64,000 nucleotides of DNA from CAJXYS01 sp913063035 (GTDB lineage: Bacteria; Pseudomonadota; Alphaproteobacteria; Rhodobacterales; Rhodobacteraceae): positions 124,001-188,000 of the forward strand of contig NZ_JBOCEG010000003.1 of the NCBI RefSeq assembly GCF_050586465.1, given 5' to 3'. This document shows positions 50,260 through 57,902 of the stretch, piece after piece (the first letter of the stretch is position 1; every line of letters starts with the position of its first letter). Both the position numbers and the translations under genes were made by a program. The notes beneath the pieces were generated by a model that had not been told where the DNA came from, made no database searches, and saw only the letters and a list, made by a program, of their open reading frames with translations.

Positions 50260-51149
50260 TGCGGGACTTGAACGCGGGCCTCGCCGCGCACCTGGCGACG
50301 GGGGCGACGACGCTTTGCCGGGCCTGGGCGGTGACGCGCCGGGACGGCCGGGTTCTGGGGTTTACCGATCATGATCGCGACCTCGTCTTCGACGGCGTGA
50401 CCTTCCGCGCCCGGTCGGGGCTGACCGCCTCGGCGCTGCAGCAGACGAGCGGGCTTGCGGTGGACAACGCTCAGGCCGTCGGCGCGCTGTCGGACGCCTC
50501 GGTGACCGAGGACGATATCCTCGCGGGGCTCTATGACGGCGCGGCGCTTCGCATCTGGCTGGTCAACTGGACCGATCCGGCGCAAAGGCAGCTCCAGTTC
50601 CGGGGCAGCCTGGGCGAGATCCGGCGCGCCGGAGGGCGCTTCGAGGCGGATCTGCGCGGCCTGGCCGAGGCGCTGAACCGGCCGCAGGGCGGGGTCTACC
50701 AGCGGGACTGCGCGGCGGTGCTGGGCGATGCGCGCTGCGGCTTCGATCTCGATACGCCCGGCTACAGCGGCGAGGCCGTCATCGAGTCGCTCGAGGACGG
50801 GCGCGTGCTGCGCTGCACCGGGCTCGACGGCTTCGCGGCCCGCTGGTTCGAGCGCGGCCGGCTCGACGTGCTGGACGGGGACGCCGCCGGGGCCGGGGGC
50901 GTGGTGAAGACCGATCGCGGCGATGGCGCGCGGCGCGAGATCGGACTCTGGGAGACGATTCGCGGCGCGCTGGCGGCGGGCGACCGGGTGCGGTTGCGCC
51001 CGGGATGCGACAAGCGGGCCGAAACCTGCCGATTCAAGTTCCACAACTTCGAGAACTTCCGCGGCTTTCCCCATATCCCCGGCGACGACTGGCTGATGGC
51101 CTATCCGAAACCGGGCGGCCCCCATGACGGCGGGAGCCGGTCGGAATGA
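50259..51149 (+). CDS. GTA baseplate hub protein (g13, DUF2163)
   Basis: A 296-residue DUF2163 protein. The early part FTDHDRDLVFDGVTFRARSG is typical. The four cysteines at 151, 160, 250 and 257 give a C-x8-C and C-x6-C pattern like that described for the iron-sulfur-binding tail-tip protein gpL of lambda, so a cluster may be bound here too. It forms the hub at the tail tip. The stop overlaps g14 (ATGA). Confidence 0.9.
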   Translation: MRDLNAGLAAHLATGATTLCRAWAVTRRDGRVLGFTDHDRDLVFDGVTFRARSGLTASALQQTSGLAVDNAQAVGALSDASVTEDDILAGLYDGAALRIWLVNWTDPAQRQLQFRGSLGEIRRAGGRFEADLRGLAEALNRPQGGVYQRDCAAVLGDARCGFDLDTPGYSGEAVIESLEDGRVLRCTGLDGFAARWFERGRLDVLDGDAAGAGGVVKTDRGDGARREIGLWETIRGALAAGDRVRLRPGCDKRAETCRFKFHNFENFRGFPHIPGDDWLMAYPKPGGPHDGGSRSE

Positions 51150-51592
51150 ACACCGTCGCGGAGGCGGCCATACGCGCGGCGCGGGGCTGGATCGGCACGC
51201 CCTATCGTCACCAGGCCTCGGTCCGCGGGGCGGGGGCGGATTGCCTCGGCCTGCTGCGCGGGGTCTGGCGCGAGCTTTACGGGGCCGAGCCCGAAGCCGT
51301 GCCGCCCTATACCCGCGACTGGTCCGAGCCCGCGCGGGACGAGGCGCTCTGGGCGGCGGCGGCGCGGCACCTGCGGGCCAGGCCGCTCGACGCGCCGGCG
51401 CCGGGCGACGTCCTGCTGTTTCGCATGCGCCGGGGGGCGGTGGCGAAACACCTGGGCCTGGCCTCGGCCGTCGGGGCGGAGGCTCGCTTCATCCATGCCT
51501 ATGAGGGCCACGGCGTGGTCGAAAGCCCGCTCTCGGCTCCCTGGGCGCGGCGCGTCGTGGCGCGCTTTGCCTTTCCCGAACGGAGACACTGA
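51146..51592 (+). CDS. GTA NlpC/P60 cell-wall peptidase (g14)
   Basis: A 148-residue NlpC/P60 protein. The catalytic cysteine is Cys33 in GADCLGLLRGVW and the histidine is His102 in AKHLGLAS, with a further His near residue 117. It cuts peptide bonds of the recipient's murein so DNA can enter the periplasm. It is encoded between hub and tail-tip genes with overlaps on both sides. Confidence 0.92.
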   Translation: MNTVAEAAIRAARGWIGTPYRHQASVRGAGADCLGLLRGVWRELYGAEPEAVPPYTRDWSEPARDEALWAAAARHLRARPLDAPAPGDVLLFRMRRGAVAKHLGLASAVGAEARFIHAYEGHGVVESPLSAPWARRVVARFAFPERRH

Positions 51593-54500
51593 TGGCAACC
51601 ATCCTTCTCTCGGCTGCGGGTGCGGCGGCCGGCGCTGTCACGGGCGGTGCCTTTGCCGGCCTGTCCTCGGTGGTGATCGGGCGCGCGGCCGGGGCGACGC
51701 TCGGCCAGCTGATCGACCAGCGGCTGCTCGGGCAGGGGGCCGAGGCGGTGGAGACCGGCCGCGTGGACCGGTTCCGCCTGACGGGCGCGCGCGAGGGGAC
51801 GGCGGTGCCGGTCCAGTGGGGCCGGATGCGCGTGGCCGGGCAGGTGATCTGGGCCTCGCGCTTCACCGAGCACAAGACCAGCTCGGGCGGCGGCAGCGGC
51901 AAGGGCGGCGCCCCGCGGCCCCAGACCACCAGCTACAGCTACTCGGTGAGCCTTGCGCTGGCGCTGGGCGAGGGCGTCTGCAGCCGGATCGGGCGGATCT
52001 GGGCCGATGGGGCCGAGATCGCGCCGGACGATCTGACGTTGCGCTTCTACCCCGGGGATGCCCGGCAGCTGCCGGATCCAACGATCGCCGCGATCGAGGG
52101 GGCAGGCGCCGCGCCGGCCTATCGCGGCACGGCCTATGTGGTGATCGAGGATCTCGATCTCGCGCCCTATGGCAACCGGGTGCCGCAGCTGTCCTTCGAG
52201 CTGTTCCGCCCGGCGCAGCCGGCGGTGCCCGCGGGTCCCGGGCGCCCGGCCGATCTCGTGCAGGGGGTCGCGCTGATCCCGGGGACCGGCGAATACGCCC
52301 TGGCGACCACGCCGGTGCGCTTCTCCGAAGGGCCCGGCGTGAGCCGCACCGCGAACGTCAACACGCCGAGCGGCAAGAGCGATCTCGAGACGGCGCTTGA
52401 CGCGCTGCGCGGCGAGGTGCCGAACTGCCGGTCGGTCTCGCTGGTGGTCAGCTGGTTCGGAACCGACCTGCGCGCGGGCCAGTGCCGGCTGGAGCCCCGG
52501 GTGGAACAGACCGCGGCCGACGGGCAGGACATGGCCTGGCAGGTGTCGGGGCAGGGGCGCGCGGGGGCGGTTCCGGTCTCGCGGCGCGACGACCGGCCGG
52601 CCTTCGGCGGCACGCCGGCAGATGCCTCGGTGATCGAGGCGATCCGGGCGATCCGGGACGGCGGGCAGGAAGTGATGTTCTACCCCTTCATCCTGATGGA
52701 TGTGCCCGAGGGCAACGCGCTGCCCGATCCCTGGACCGGGGCGGACAGCCAGCCCGTCTATCCCTGGCGCGGGCGGATCACGCTCGCGGCGGCGCCGGGG
52801 CGGGACGGAACACCAGACGGCACCGCGGCCGCCGAGGCCGAGGTCGCCGCCCTTTTCGGCAGCGCCGCGCCGGGCGACTTCACGCGCACCGCCGATGGCG
52901 TCGCCTATCACGGGCCGGCGGAATGGTCGTATCGCCGCTTCATCCTGCACTATGCCCATCTCTGCGTGGCCGCGGGCGGCGTCGAGACCTTCTGCATCGG
53001 TTCCGAGATGCGCAGCCTGACGCAGATCCGCGGGCCGGGGAACAGCTTCCCGGCGGTCGCGGCGCTGCGCAGCCTGGCCCGGGACGTGCGCACGATCCTC
53101 GGCGCGGGACCGCGGATCGGCTATGCCGCCGACTGGTCGGAATATTTCGGCTATCACCCGGCGGACGGGTCGGGTGACGTTTTCTTCCATCTCGACCCGC
53201 TCTGGGCCGACGCGGCGATCGACTTCATCGGCATCGACAACTACATGCCGTTGTCGGATTGGCGCGAGGGGTCCGATCACGCCGATGCCGCGCATGGGGC
53301 GATCTACGATCTGGGCTATCTCGCGGGCAACGTCGCCGGGGGTGAAGGCTATGACTGGTTCTACGAGTCCGACGCCGCGCGCGCGGCGCAGATCCGCACC
53401 CCGATCACCGACGGCGCCCATGGCGAGCCCTGGGTGTTTCGCTACAAGGACATCCTGAACTGGTGGCGCAACCCGCATCACGACCGGGTTGGCGGGGTGC
53501 GGGCCGCGACGCCGACGGCCTGGGTGCCGGAATCCAAGCCCGTCCTCTTCACGGAGATCGGCTGCCCGGCCGTCGACAAGGGCACCAATCAGCCGAATGT
53601 CTTCGTCGACCCGAAGTCTTCGGAATCCGCGCTGCCGCGGTTTTCCGACGGACGGCGCGACGACCTGATCCAGTTGCAATACCTGCGGGCGCTCTACGCC
53701 CATTGGGGCGATCCGGCGCGGAACCCGGACTCGTCGGTCTATGGCGGGCCGATGGTGGACATGTCGCGCGCCCATGTCTGGGCTTGGGATGCGCGGCCCT
53801 GGCCGGCTTTCCCGAATGCCCGCGCGCTCTGGACGGATGGCGAGAACTACGCCCGCGGGCACTGGGTCAGCGGGCGCATCGCCTCCGAAACGCTGGACGA
53901 CGTCGTCGCCGAGATCTGCGAGCGCTCTGGCATGGCGGACCACGACACCGCCCGTCTGCACGGCATCCTGCGGGGCTATGCCCAGGCCGAGACCGACACC
54001 GCGCGCGCGGCGCTGCAGCCCCTGATGCTTGCCCACGGGTTCGACGCGGTGGAGCGCGACGGGATCATCCGGTTCGCCAACCGCGACGCGGTGGCCGATG
54101 CCGTGCTGGACCCCGCGACGCTGGCGGTCGCGGGTGACCTGCCGGGCGGGATCGAGACCGCGCGCCTGCCCGAGGCCGAGACGGCGGGGCGGGTGCGGCT
54201 GTCCTATGTCGAGGCCGACGACGCCTATGCCGCCCGTGCCGCCGAGGCGGTGTTCCCCGGCGAGGAAAGCCACGCGGTCGCCGGCACGGAACTGCCGCTC
54301 GCGCTGACCGGGGCCGAGGCCCGCGGCATCGTCGAGCGCTGGCTGGCCGAGTCCCGCGTCGCGCGGGACACGCTGCGTTTCGCGCTGCCGCCTTCCGACG
54401 CGGCGCTGGGCGCCGGCGACGTCGTGGCCCACGGGACGGGCGCTGCGGCGGCGCTCTACCGGATCGACCGGGTCGAGGACGCGGGCGCGCGCCAATGCGA

Positions 54501-55515
54501 GGCGGTGCGCGTCGAGCCGACCCTCTTCCGGCCGAGCGACGCGGTGGAAGAGATGCCGGCGGTGCGGCCCTTCTCGGTGGCGGGGCCGGTCTTTCCGCTG
54601 TTCCTGGACCTGCCGCTCCTGACGGGAGCCGAGGTACCGCACGCCCCGCATATCGCCGTGACGGCGACCCCCTGGCCGGGGTCGGTCGCGGTCTACGACG
54701 CGCCCGAGGATGCGGGCTACAGTCTCAATCGCTTGATCGAGCGCGGCGCGACGCTCGGCGTGACCGAGACCCCGCTCCACCGGGCCGATCCGTCGGTCTG
54801 GGACCGGGGCGCGGCGCTCCGGCTGCGGGTCTATGGCGGCACGCTGTCCTCGGCCGGCACGGCGCAGGTGCTGAACGGGGCGAACGCCGCGGCGATCGGC
54901 AGCGGCTCGGGCGGAGACTGGGAGATCTTCCAGTTCACCGAGGCGCGGCTGGTGGGCGACGGGCTTTACGCGCTGTCGCTGCGGCTGCGCGGGCAGCTCG
55001 GCACCGATGCGGTCATGCCCGAGGAATGGCCGCCGGGGTCCTATGTCGTCCTGCTCGACTCGGCGCCGGTGCAGATCGACCTGGCCCCGGCAGCGCGCGA
55101 TCTCGCGCGGCATTTCCGCATCGGCCCCGCCCAGCGGGGGTATGACGACCCGGTCTATCACCACGAGCAACGGGCGTTCCGCGGCAACGGCCTGCGCCCC
55201 TATGCCCCGGTGCATCTGCGGGCGGCGCGGGCCGGGGACGGGGCGCTCGATATCAGCTGGATCCGGCGCAGCCGCATCGACGGCGACAGCTGGGCCTCGA
55301 CCGAGGTGCCGCTGGGCGAGGCGCAGGAGGCCTATCTGCTGCGCGTCACCCGCGACGGCACGATCCTGCGCGAGGCCAAGACCGCCGTGCCGGGCTGGCA
55401 CTATGACGCGGCGGCGCGCGCGGCCGACGGCATCGCGCCGGTCACCGTCGAGGTGGCGCAGATTTCCGACCGGTTCGGACCCGGACCCTTTGCGAGGATG
55501 GTCATAGATGAGTGA
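51592..55515 (+). CDS. GTA large tail-tip/host-range protein (g15, TIM-barrel-like and phage tail domains)
   Basis: A 1307-residue protein, the largest GTA product. The N-terminus holds a small hydrophobic Gly/Ala-rich stretch (residues 5-35). The central part (about residues 420-750) resembles a GTA TIM-barrel/glycoside-hydrolase-like domain (FCIGSEMRSLTQIRGPG, DFIGIDNYMPLSDWR, VLFTEIGCPAVDKG). The C-terminal half has phage-tail protein domains. It forms the cone at the tail tip and probably binds or digests the cell envelope. It overlaps the DUF2793 gene by eight bases. Confidence 0.93.
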   Translation: MATILLSAAGAAAGAVTGGAFAGLSSVVIGRAAGATLGQLIDQRLLGQGAEAVETGRVDRFRLTGAREGTAVPVQWGRMRVAGQVIWASRFTEHKTSSGGGSGKGGAPRPQTTSYSYSVSLALALGEGVCSRIGRIWADGAEIAPDDLTLRFYPGDARQLPDPTIAAIEGAGAAPAYRGTAYVVIEDLDLAPYGNRVPQLSFELFRPAQPAVPAGPGRPADLVQGVALIPGTGEYALATTPVRFSEGPGVSRTANVNTPSGKSDLETALDALRGEVPNCRSVSLVVSWFGTDLRAGQCRLEPRVEQTAADGQDMAWQVSGQGRAGAVPVSRRDDRPAFGGTPADASVIEAIRAIRDGGQEVMFYPFILMDVPEGNALPDPWTGADSQPVYPWRGRITLAAAPGRDGTPDGTAAAEAEVAALFGSAAPGDFTRTADGVAYHGPAEWSYRRFILHYAHLCVAAGGVETFCIGSEMRSLTQIRGPGNSFPAVAALRSLARDVRTILGAGPRIGYAADWSEYFGYHPADGSGDVFFHLDPLWADAAIDFIGIDNYMPLSDWREGSDHADAAHGAIYDLGYLAGNVAGGEGYDWFYESDAARAAQIRTPITDGAHGEPWVFRYKDILNWWRNPHHDRVGGVRAATPTAWVPESKPVLFTEIGCPAVDKGTNQPNVFVDPKSSESALPRFSDGRRDDLIQLQYLRALYAHWGDPARNPDSSVYGGPMVDMSRAHVWAWDARPWPAFPNARALWTDGENYARGHWVSGRIASETLDDVVAEICERSGMADHDTARLHGILRGYAQAETDTARAALQPLMLAHGFDAVERDGIIRFANRDAVADAVLDPATLAVAGDLPGGIETARLPEAETAGRVRLSYVEADDAYAARAAEAVFPGEESHAVAGTELPLALTGAEARGIVERWLAESRVARDTLRFALPPSDAALGAGDVVAHGTGAAAALYRIDRVEDAGARQCEAVRVEPTLFRPSDAVEEMPAVRPFSVAGPVFPLFLDLPLLTGAEVPHAPHIAVTATPWPGSVAVYDAPEDAGYSLNRLIERGATLGVTETPLHRADPSVWDRGAALRLRVYGGTLSSAGTAQVLNGANAAAIGSGSGGDWEIFQFTEARLVGDGLYALSLRLRGQLGTDAVMPEEWPPGSYVVLLDSAPVQIDLAPAARDLARHFRIGPAQRGYDDPVYHHEQRAFRGNGLRPYAPVHLRAARAGDGALDISWIRRSRIDGDSWASTEVPLGEAQEAYLLRVTRDGTILREAKTAVPGWHYDAAARAADGIAPVTVEVAQISDRFGPGPFARMVIDE

Positions 55516-56221
55516 GACGGCGAACACCGGCCTGCCGCTGCTGCAGGCCTCGCAGGCGCAAAAGCATGTCACGATGAACGAGGCGCTGGCGCGGATCGAC
55601 GCGCTCTTGCAACTGACGCTGGTTTCGCGGGCCGTGACGATCCCGCCCGAGACCGCGACGGACGGCAGCGCCTATGCCGTGCCCGCCGGGGCGGTGAACG
55701 CCTGGGAGGGGCAGGAGGGCAAGCTCGCGCTCCGGCTCAATGGCGGCTGGGTCTTCCTGGCGCCGCGGGCCGGCTGGCGGGCCTGGGTCGCCGACGAGGC
55801 GCGGGCGGTCCACCACACCGGCGCGGCCTGGGCGGACACGCCCGCCGCGGCCGGTGCGGGCGGCGCGGCGACCCGCTTCGAGGTGGCGGAGTTCGACCAC
55901 GAGGTGATCGCGGGCGGCGCCCACGAAGCGGGCGTGGTCATTCCCTGGGGCACGCAGGTGATCGGCGTCACGGCGCGGGTGCTCGAGCCGGTGACGGGCA
56001 GCCTGTCGGGCTGGCGGCTGGGGGTCGCGGGCTCGGACAATCGCTATGGCTCGGGGCTGAGCCTCGTGGCCGGGAGCTGGGTGCGGGGGCTGACTGGCAC
56101 GCCGGTGAGCTACTATTCCGATACCCCGCTCCTGTTGACGCCCGAGGGCGGCACCTTCGCGGGCGGGCGGCTCCGGATGGCGATCCATCTGTTGCGGCTG
56201 GACGTGCCGGCGCTGGGCTGA
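55508..56221 (+). CDS. DUF2793 protein, GTA head spike/fibre-like (GhsB-type)
   Basis: A 237-residue protein with the DUF2793 hallmark TGLPLLQASQAQKHVTMNEALARIDALLQL in its first 45 residues, followed by a beta-rich part. In R. capsulatus a DUF2793 protein (GhsB) forms head spikes that bind the recipient's capsule and is encoded away from the main cluster. Here the gene overlaps g15 by eight bases, so it is translated as part of the cluster. The match rests on the domain; the capsule receptor is unknown. Confidence 0.8.
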   Translation: MSETANTGLPLLQASQAQKHVTMNEALARIDALLQLTLVSRAVTIPPETATDGSAYAVPAGAVNAWEGQEGKLALRLNGGWVFLAPRAGWRAWVADEARAVHHTGAAWADTPAAAGAGGAATRFEVAEFDHEVIAGGAHEAGVVIPWGTQVIGVTARVLEPVTGSLSGWRLGVAGSDNRYGSGLSLVAGSWVRGLTGTPVSYYSDTPLLLTPEGGTFAGGRLRMAIHLLRLDVPALG

Positions 56222-56541
56222 TGCGCCCGGTGCTGCACGGCGACGTGGTGACGGCGGCGCGCGCGCTCTGCGCGGCGCCGGCGGCGGGGCGCGCGGGGCT
56301 GGCGGCGCGGCTTCTCATGGAGGCGGGCGCGGCCGACGCGTACCGCCGGCATACCGGGCGCCGCCACCCGGCCTGGGGCGATGGCACGCTGCAGGCTGCC
56401 GCCGCGCGCCGGCCGCTTGCGCCGGAGCCGCGGCTGGACGATCCGGTCTACGCGGAATGCATGATGCTGGTCTTCGAGGCGCTGGTCGCGGGCGGGCCCG
56501 GCGGGCGGGCTAGCCCGCGGCGCAACTCACGCAGCGGGTGA
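56221..56541 (+). CDS. small protein downstream of the GTA cluster, unknown function
   Basis: A 106-residue, helical, Ala/Arg-rich protein (MRPVLHGDVVTAARALCAAPAAGRA near the start; a YRRHTGRRHPAWGDGTLQAAA segment in the middle). Its start overlaps the DUF2793 stop (TGATG), so it is part of the same operon. Its 3' end overlaps the convergent DksA-like gene by 32 bases. I recall similar small genes at the end of GTA clusters in relatives, but no function is known to me. Confidence 0.65.
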   Translation: MRPVLHGDVVTAARALCAAPAAGRAGLAARLLMEAGAADAYRRHTGRRHPAWGDGTLQAAAARRPLAPEPRLDDPVYAECMMLVFEALVAGGPGGRASPRRNSRSG

Positions 56542-56854
56542 TCGTCGGATCGAGCGCGAGGCGCTTCGGCGGGATGTCCTCGCCGCAGCTGTCGCAGAAG
56601 CCGAACTCGCCCGCGGCGATGCGCGCGAGCGCCGCGGCGATGCGGGTCTCCATCTGCCGGCGCCGGGCATGGGTGGCCTGGGCCATGGCCTGCTGCTGCA
56701 GCGCGTCCATCCGGCTCAGCCGCCCGACCGACTGCTGGTCGAGCGTGACGGTCGCGCGGTTGCCGCCGGCTTTTTCCGCGTGATCGGACAGGTCGGCGCG
56801 CATCTCGAGGAGCTGCCGGCGGAACCCCTCGATCTCGTCATCGCTCAAGGACAT
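56510..56854 (-). CDS. DksA/TraR-family zinc-finger protein
   Basis: A 114-residue DksA/TraR-like protein. The C4 zinc finger is CDSCGEDI..RCVSC near residues 86-112, preceded by a coiled coil (residues about 10-70). The acidic DxxDA tip of DksA is represented by SRMDALQQQAMAQA. It probably binds RNA polymerase's secondary channel and modulates transcription. The start is ATG 56854 behind GGGGAAGG; ATG 56875 would add seven residues. It converges on the end of the GTA cluster. Confidence 0.88.
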   Translation of the reverse strand: MSLSDDEIEGFRRQLLEMRADLSDHAEKAGGNRATVTLDQQSVGRLSRMDALQQQAMAQATHARRRQMETRIAAALARIAAGEFGFCDSCGEDIPPKRLALDPTITRCVSCAAG

Positions 56855-56928
56855 GTGAGCCTTCCCCTTTCTCATTGGCGCGGTACGCCTATTTGTTGTA
56901 AGGAGTGCGCGACACGGAGGAAACCGCG

Positions 56929-57747
56929 ATGGCCGAGAGACGTTCCAGAATTGCCGCCGTCGATCCCGTCTGGGACCGGATCCGCGACGAAGGCGAGGCG
57001 GTGGTCAAGGACGAGCCGCTGCTCGGCGGACTCGTGCATTCGAGCGTGCTGCACCATCCGACGCTGGAGCGGGCGCTCGCCTACCGGCTTTCGATGAAGC
57101 TGGCCTCGGGCGAGATGTCCGAACAGATCCTGCGCGAGATCGCCGACGAGGCCTATGCCGCCGACCCGACGCTCGGCCGCGCGGCGCGGGCGGATCTCGT
57201 GGCGGTCTACGAACGCGACCCGGCCTGCCACCGGCTGATCCAGCCGATCCTGTTCTTCAAGGGCTACCAGGCGGTGCAGTCCTACCGGCTGGCCCATTGG
57301 CTCTGGGAAAACGGGCGGCCCGACATGGCCTATTTCATCCAGATGCGCGTCTCGGAGATGTTCGGGGTCGACATTCATCCCAATGCCCGGATCGGGCAGG
57401 GGATCATGATCGACCACGCCCATTCCATCGTGATCGGCGAGACCGCGGTCGTGGGCGACAACGTGTCGATGCTGCATTCGGTGACCCTGGGCGGCACCGG
57501 CAAGGAAGATGGCGATCGGCATCCCAAGATCGACGACGGCGTGCTGATCGGCGCGGGCGCCAAGGTCCTCGGCAATATTCGCGTCGGCTACTGCTCGCGC
57601 ATCGCGGCGGGCTCGGTCGTGCTGCAGGACATCCCGCCGATGAAGACGGTGGCGGGTGTGCCGGCCAAGATCGTCGGCGAGGCCGGTTGCGACCAGCCCT
57701 CGGTGACGATGGACCAGCTGCTGAACGACCCGACCGAGAACCTCTAG
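56929..57747 (+). CDS. cysE: serine O-acetyltransferase
   Basis: A 272-residue CysE. The N-terminal helical domain (residues 1-140) is followed by a left-handed beta-helix of hexapeptide repeats (GVDIHPNARIGQGIMIDHAHSIVIGETAVVG), with the catalytic His in the IDHAHS motif. It acetylates serine for cysteine synthesis. ATG 56929 follows CGGAGG; an upstream GTG at 56905 is less likely. A structured repeat follows the stop at once. Confidence 0.95.
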   Translation: MAERRSRIAAVDPVWDRIRDEGEAVVKDEPLLGGLVHSSVLHHPTLERALAYRLSMKLASGEMSEQILREIADEAYAADPTLGRAARADLVAVYERDPACHRLIQPILFFKGYQAVQSYRLAHWLWENGRPDMAYFIQMRVSEMFGVDIHPNARIGQGIMIDHAHSIVIGETAVVGDNVSMLHSVTLGGTGKEDGDRHPKIDDGVLIGAGAKVLGNIRVGYCSRIAAGSVVLQDIPPMKTVAGVPAKIVGEAGCDQPSVTMDQLLNDPTENL

Positions 57748-57751
57748 GCGC

Positions 57752-57832
57752 GGCAGGGGGCTGTCTGCCCCCTCTTGCCCCCGCCGGCGCGGGGGCAATT
57801 CACCCCCGAGGATATTTCCGGAACGATGAAGC
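57752..57832. repeat. structured intergenic repeat, copy A (two hairpins plus ATATTTCCGGAACGATGAAG box)
   Basis: Two perfect hairpins occur in a row: AGGGGGC..GCCCCCT (7 bp) and TGCCCCCGC..GCGGGGGCA (9 bp, CGGC loop). A conserved tail of about 35 bases, ATTCACCCCCG followed by GGATATTTCCGGAACGATGAAG, ends the element. It lies between cysE and pdhC, which converge. The copy at 63301 shares the tail nearly base for base but has compensatory changes in the stems. Confidence 0.75.
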
Positions 57833-57902
57833 CCCGGGGCGCGCGGACGGAAACGGGGCGCCGGCCGGCGCGGCCGCCCCCTTGGGTCCGACGGGCACCT
57901 TG

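Larger units (their letters stand above)
41661..56221 (+). other. gene transfer agent (RcGTA-like) structural cluster
   Basis: About 14.6 kb of head-to-tail, tightly overlapping genes in the order of the Rhodobacter capsulatus GTA: small and large terminase, portal, g3.5, prohead protease, HK97 capsid, connector, head closure, tail completion, tail tube, tail chaperones, tape measure, distal tail, hub, NlpC/P60 peptidase, large tail-tip protein, then a DUF2793 spike-like gene. No integrase, repressor, replication or excision gene is present. This is what distinguishes a GTA, which packages host DNA, from a prophage. Base composition equals the host, as expected for a domesticated element. Confidence 0.9.

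Noticed and set aside
51499..55572. Very long open frame on the minus strand opposite the large GTA tail-tip gene (and similar ones opposite 4755-8270 and 15571-17730)
   Set aside because: High GC makes stop codons rare on the opposite strand. These frames have biased Arg/His/Gly/Asp content, no recognisable domains, and lie opposite genes with clear motifs.
41661..56221. Intact prophage
   Set aside because: No integrase, excisionase, repressor, replication or lysis genes, no attachment repeats seen, host-like composition, and gene order equal to known GTAs.
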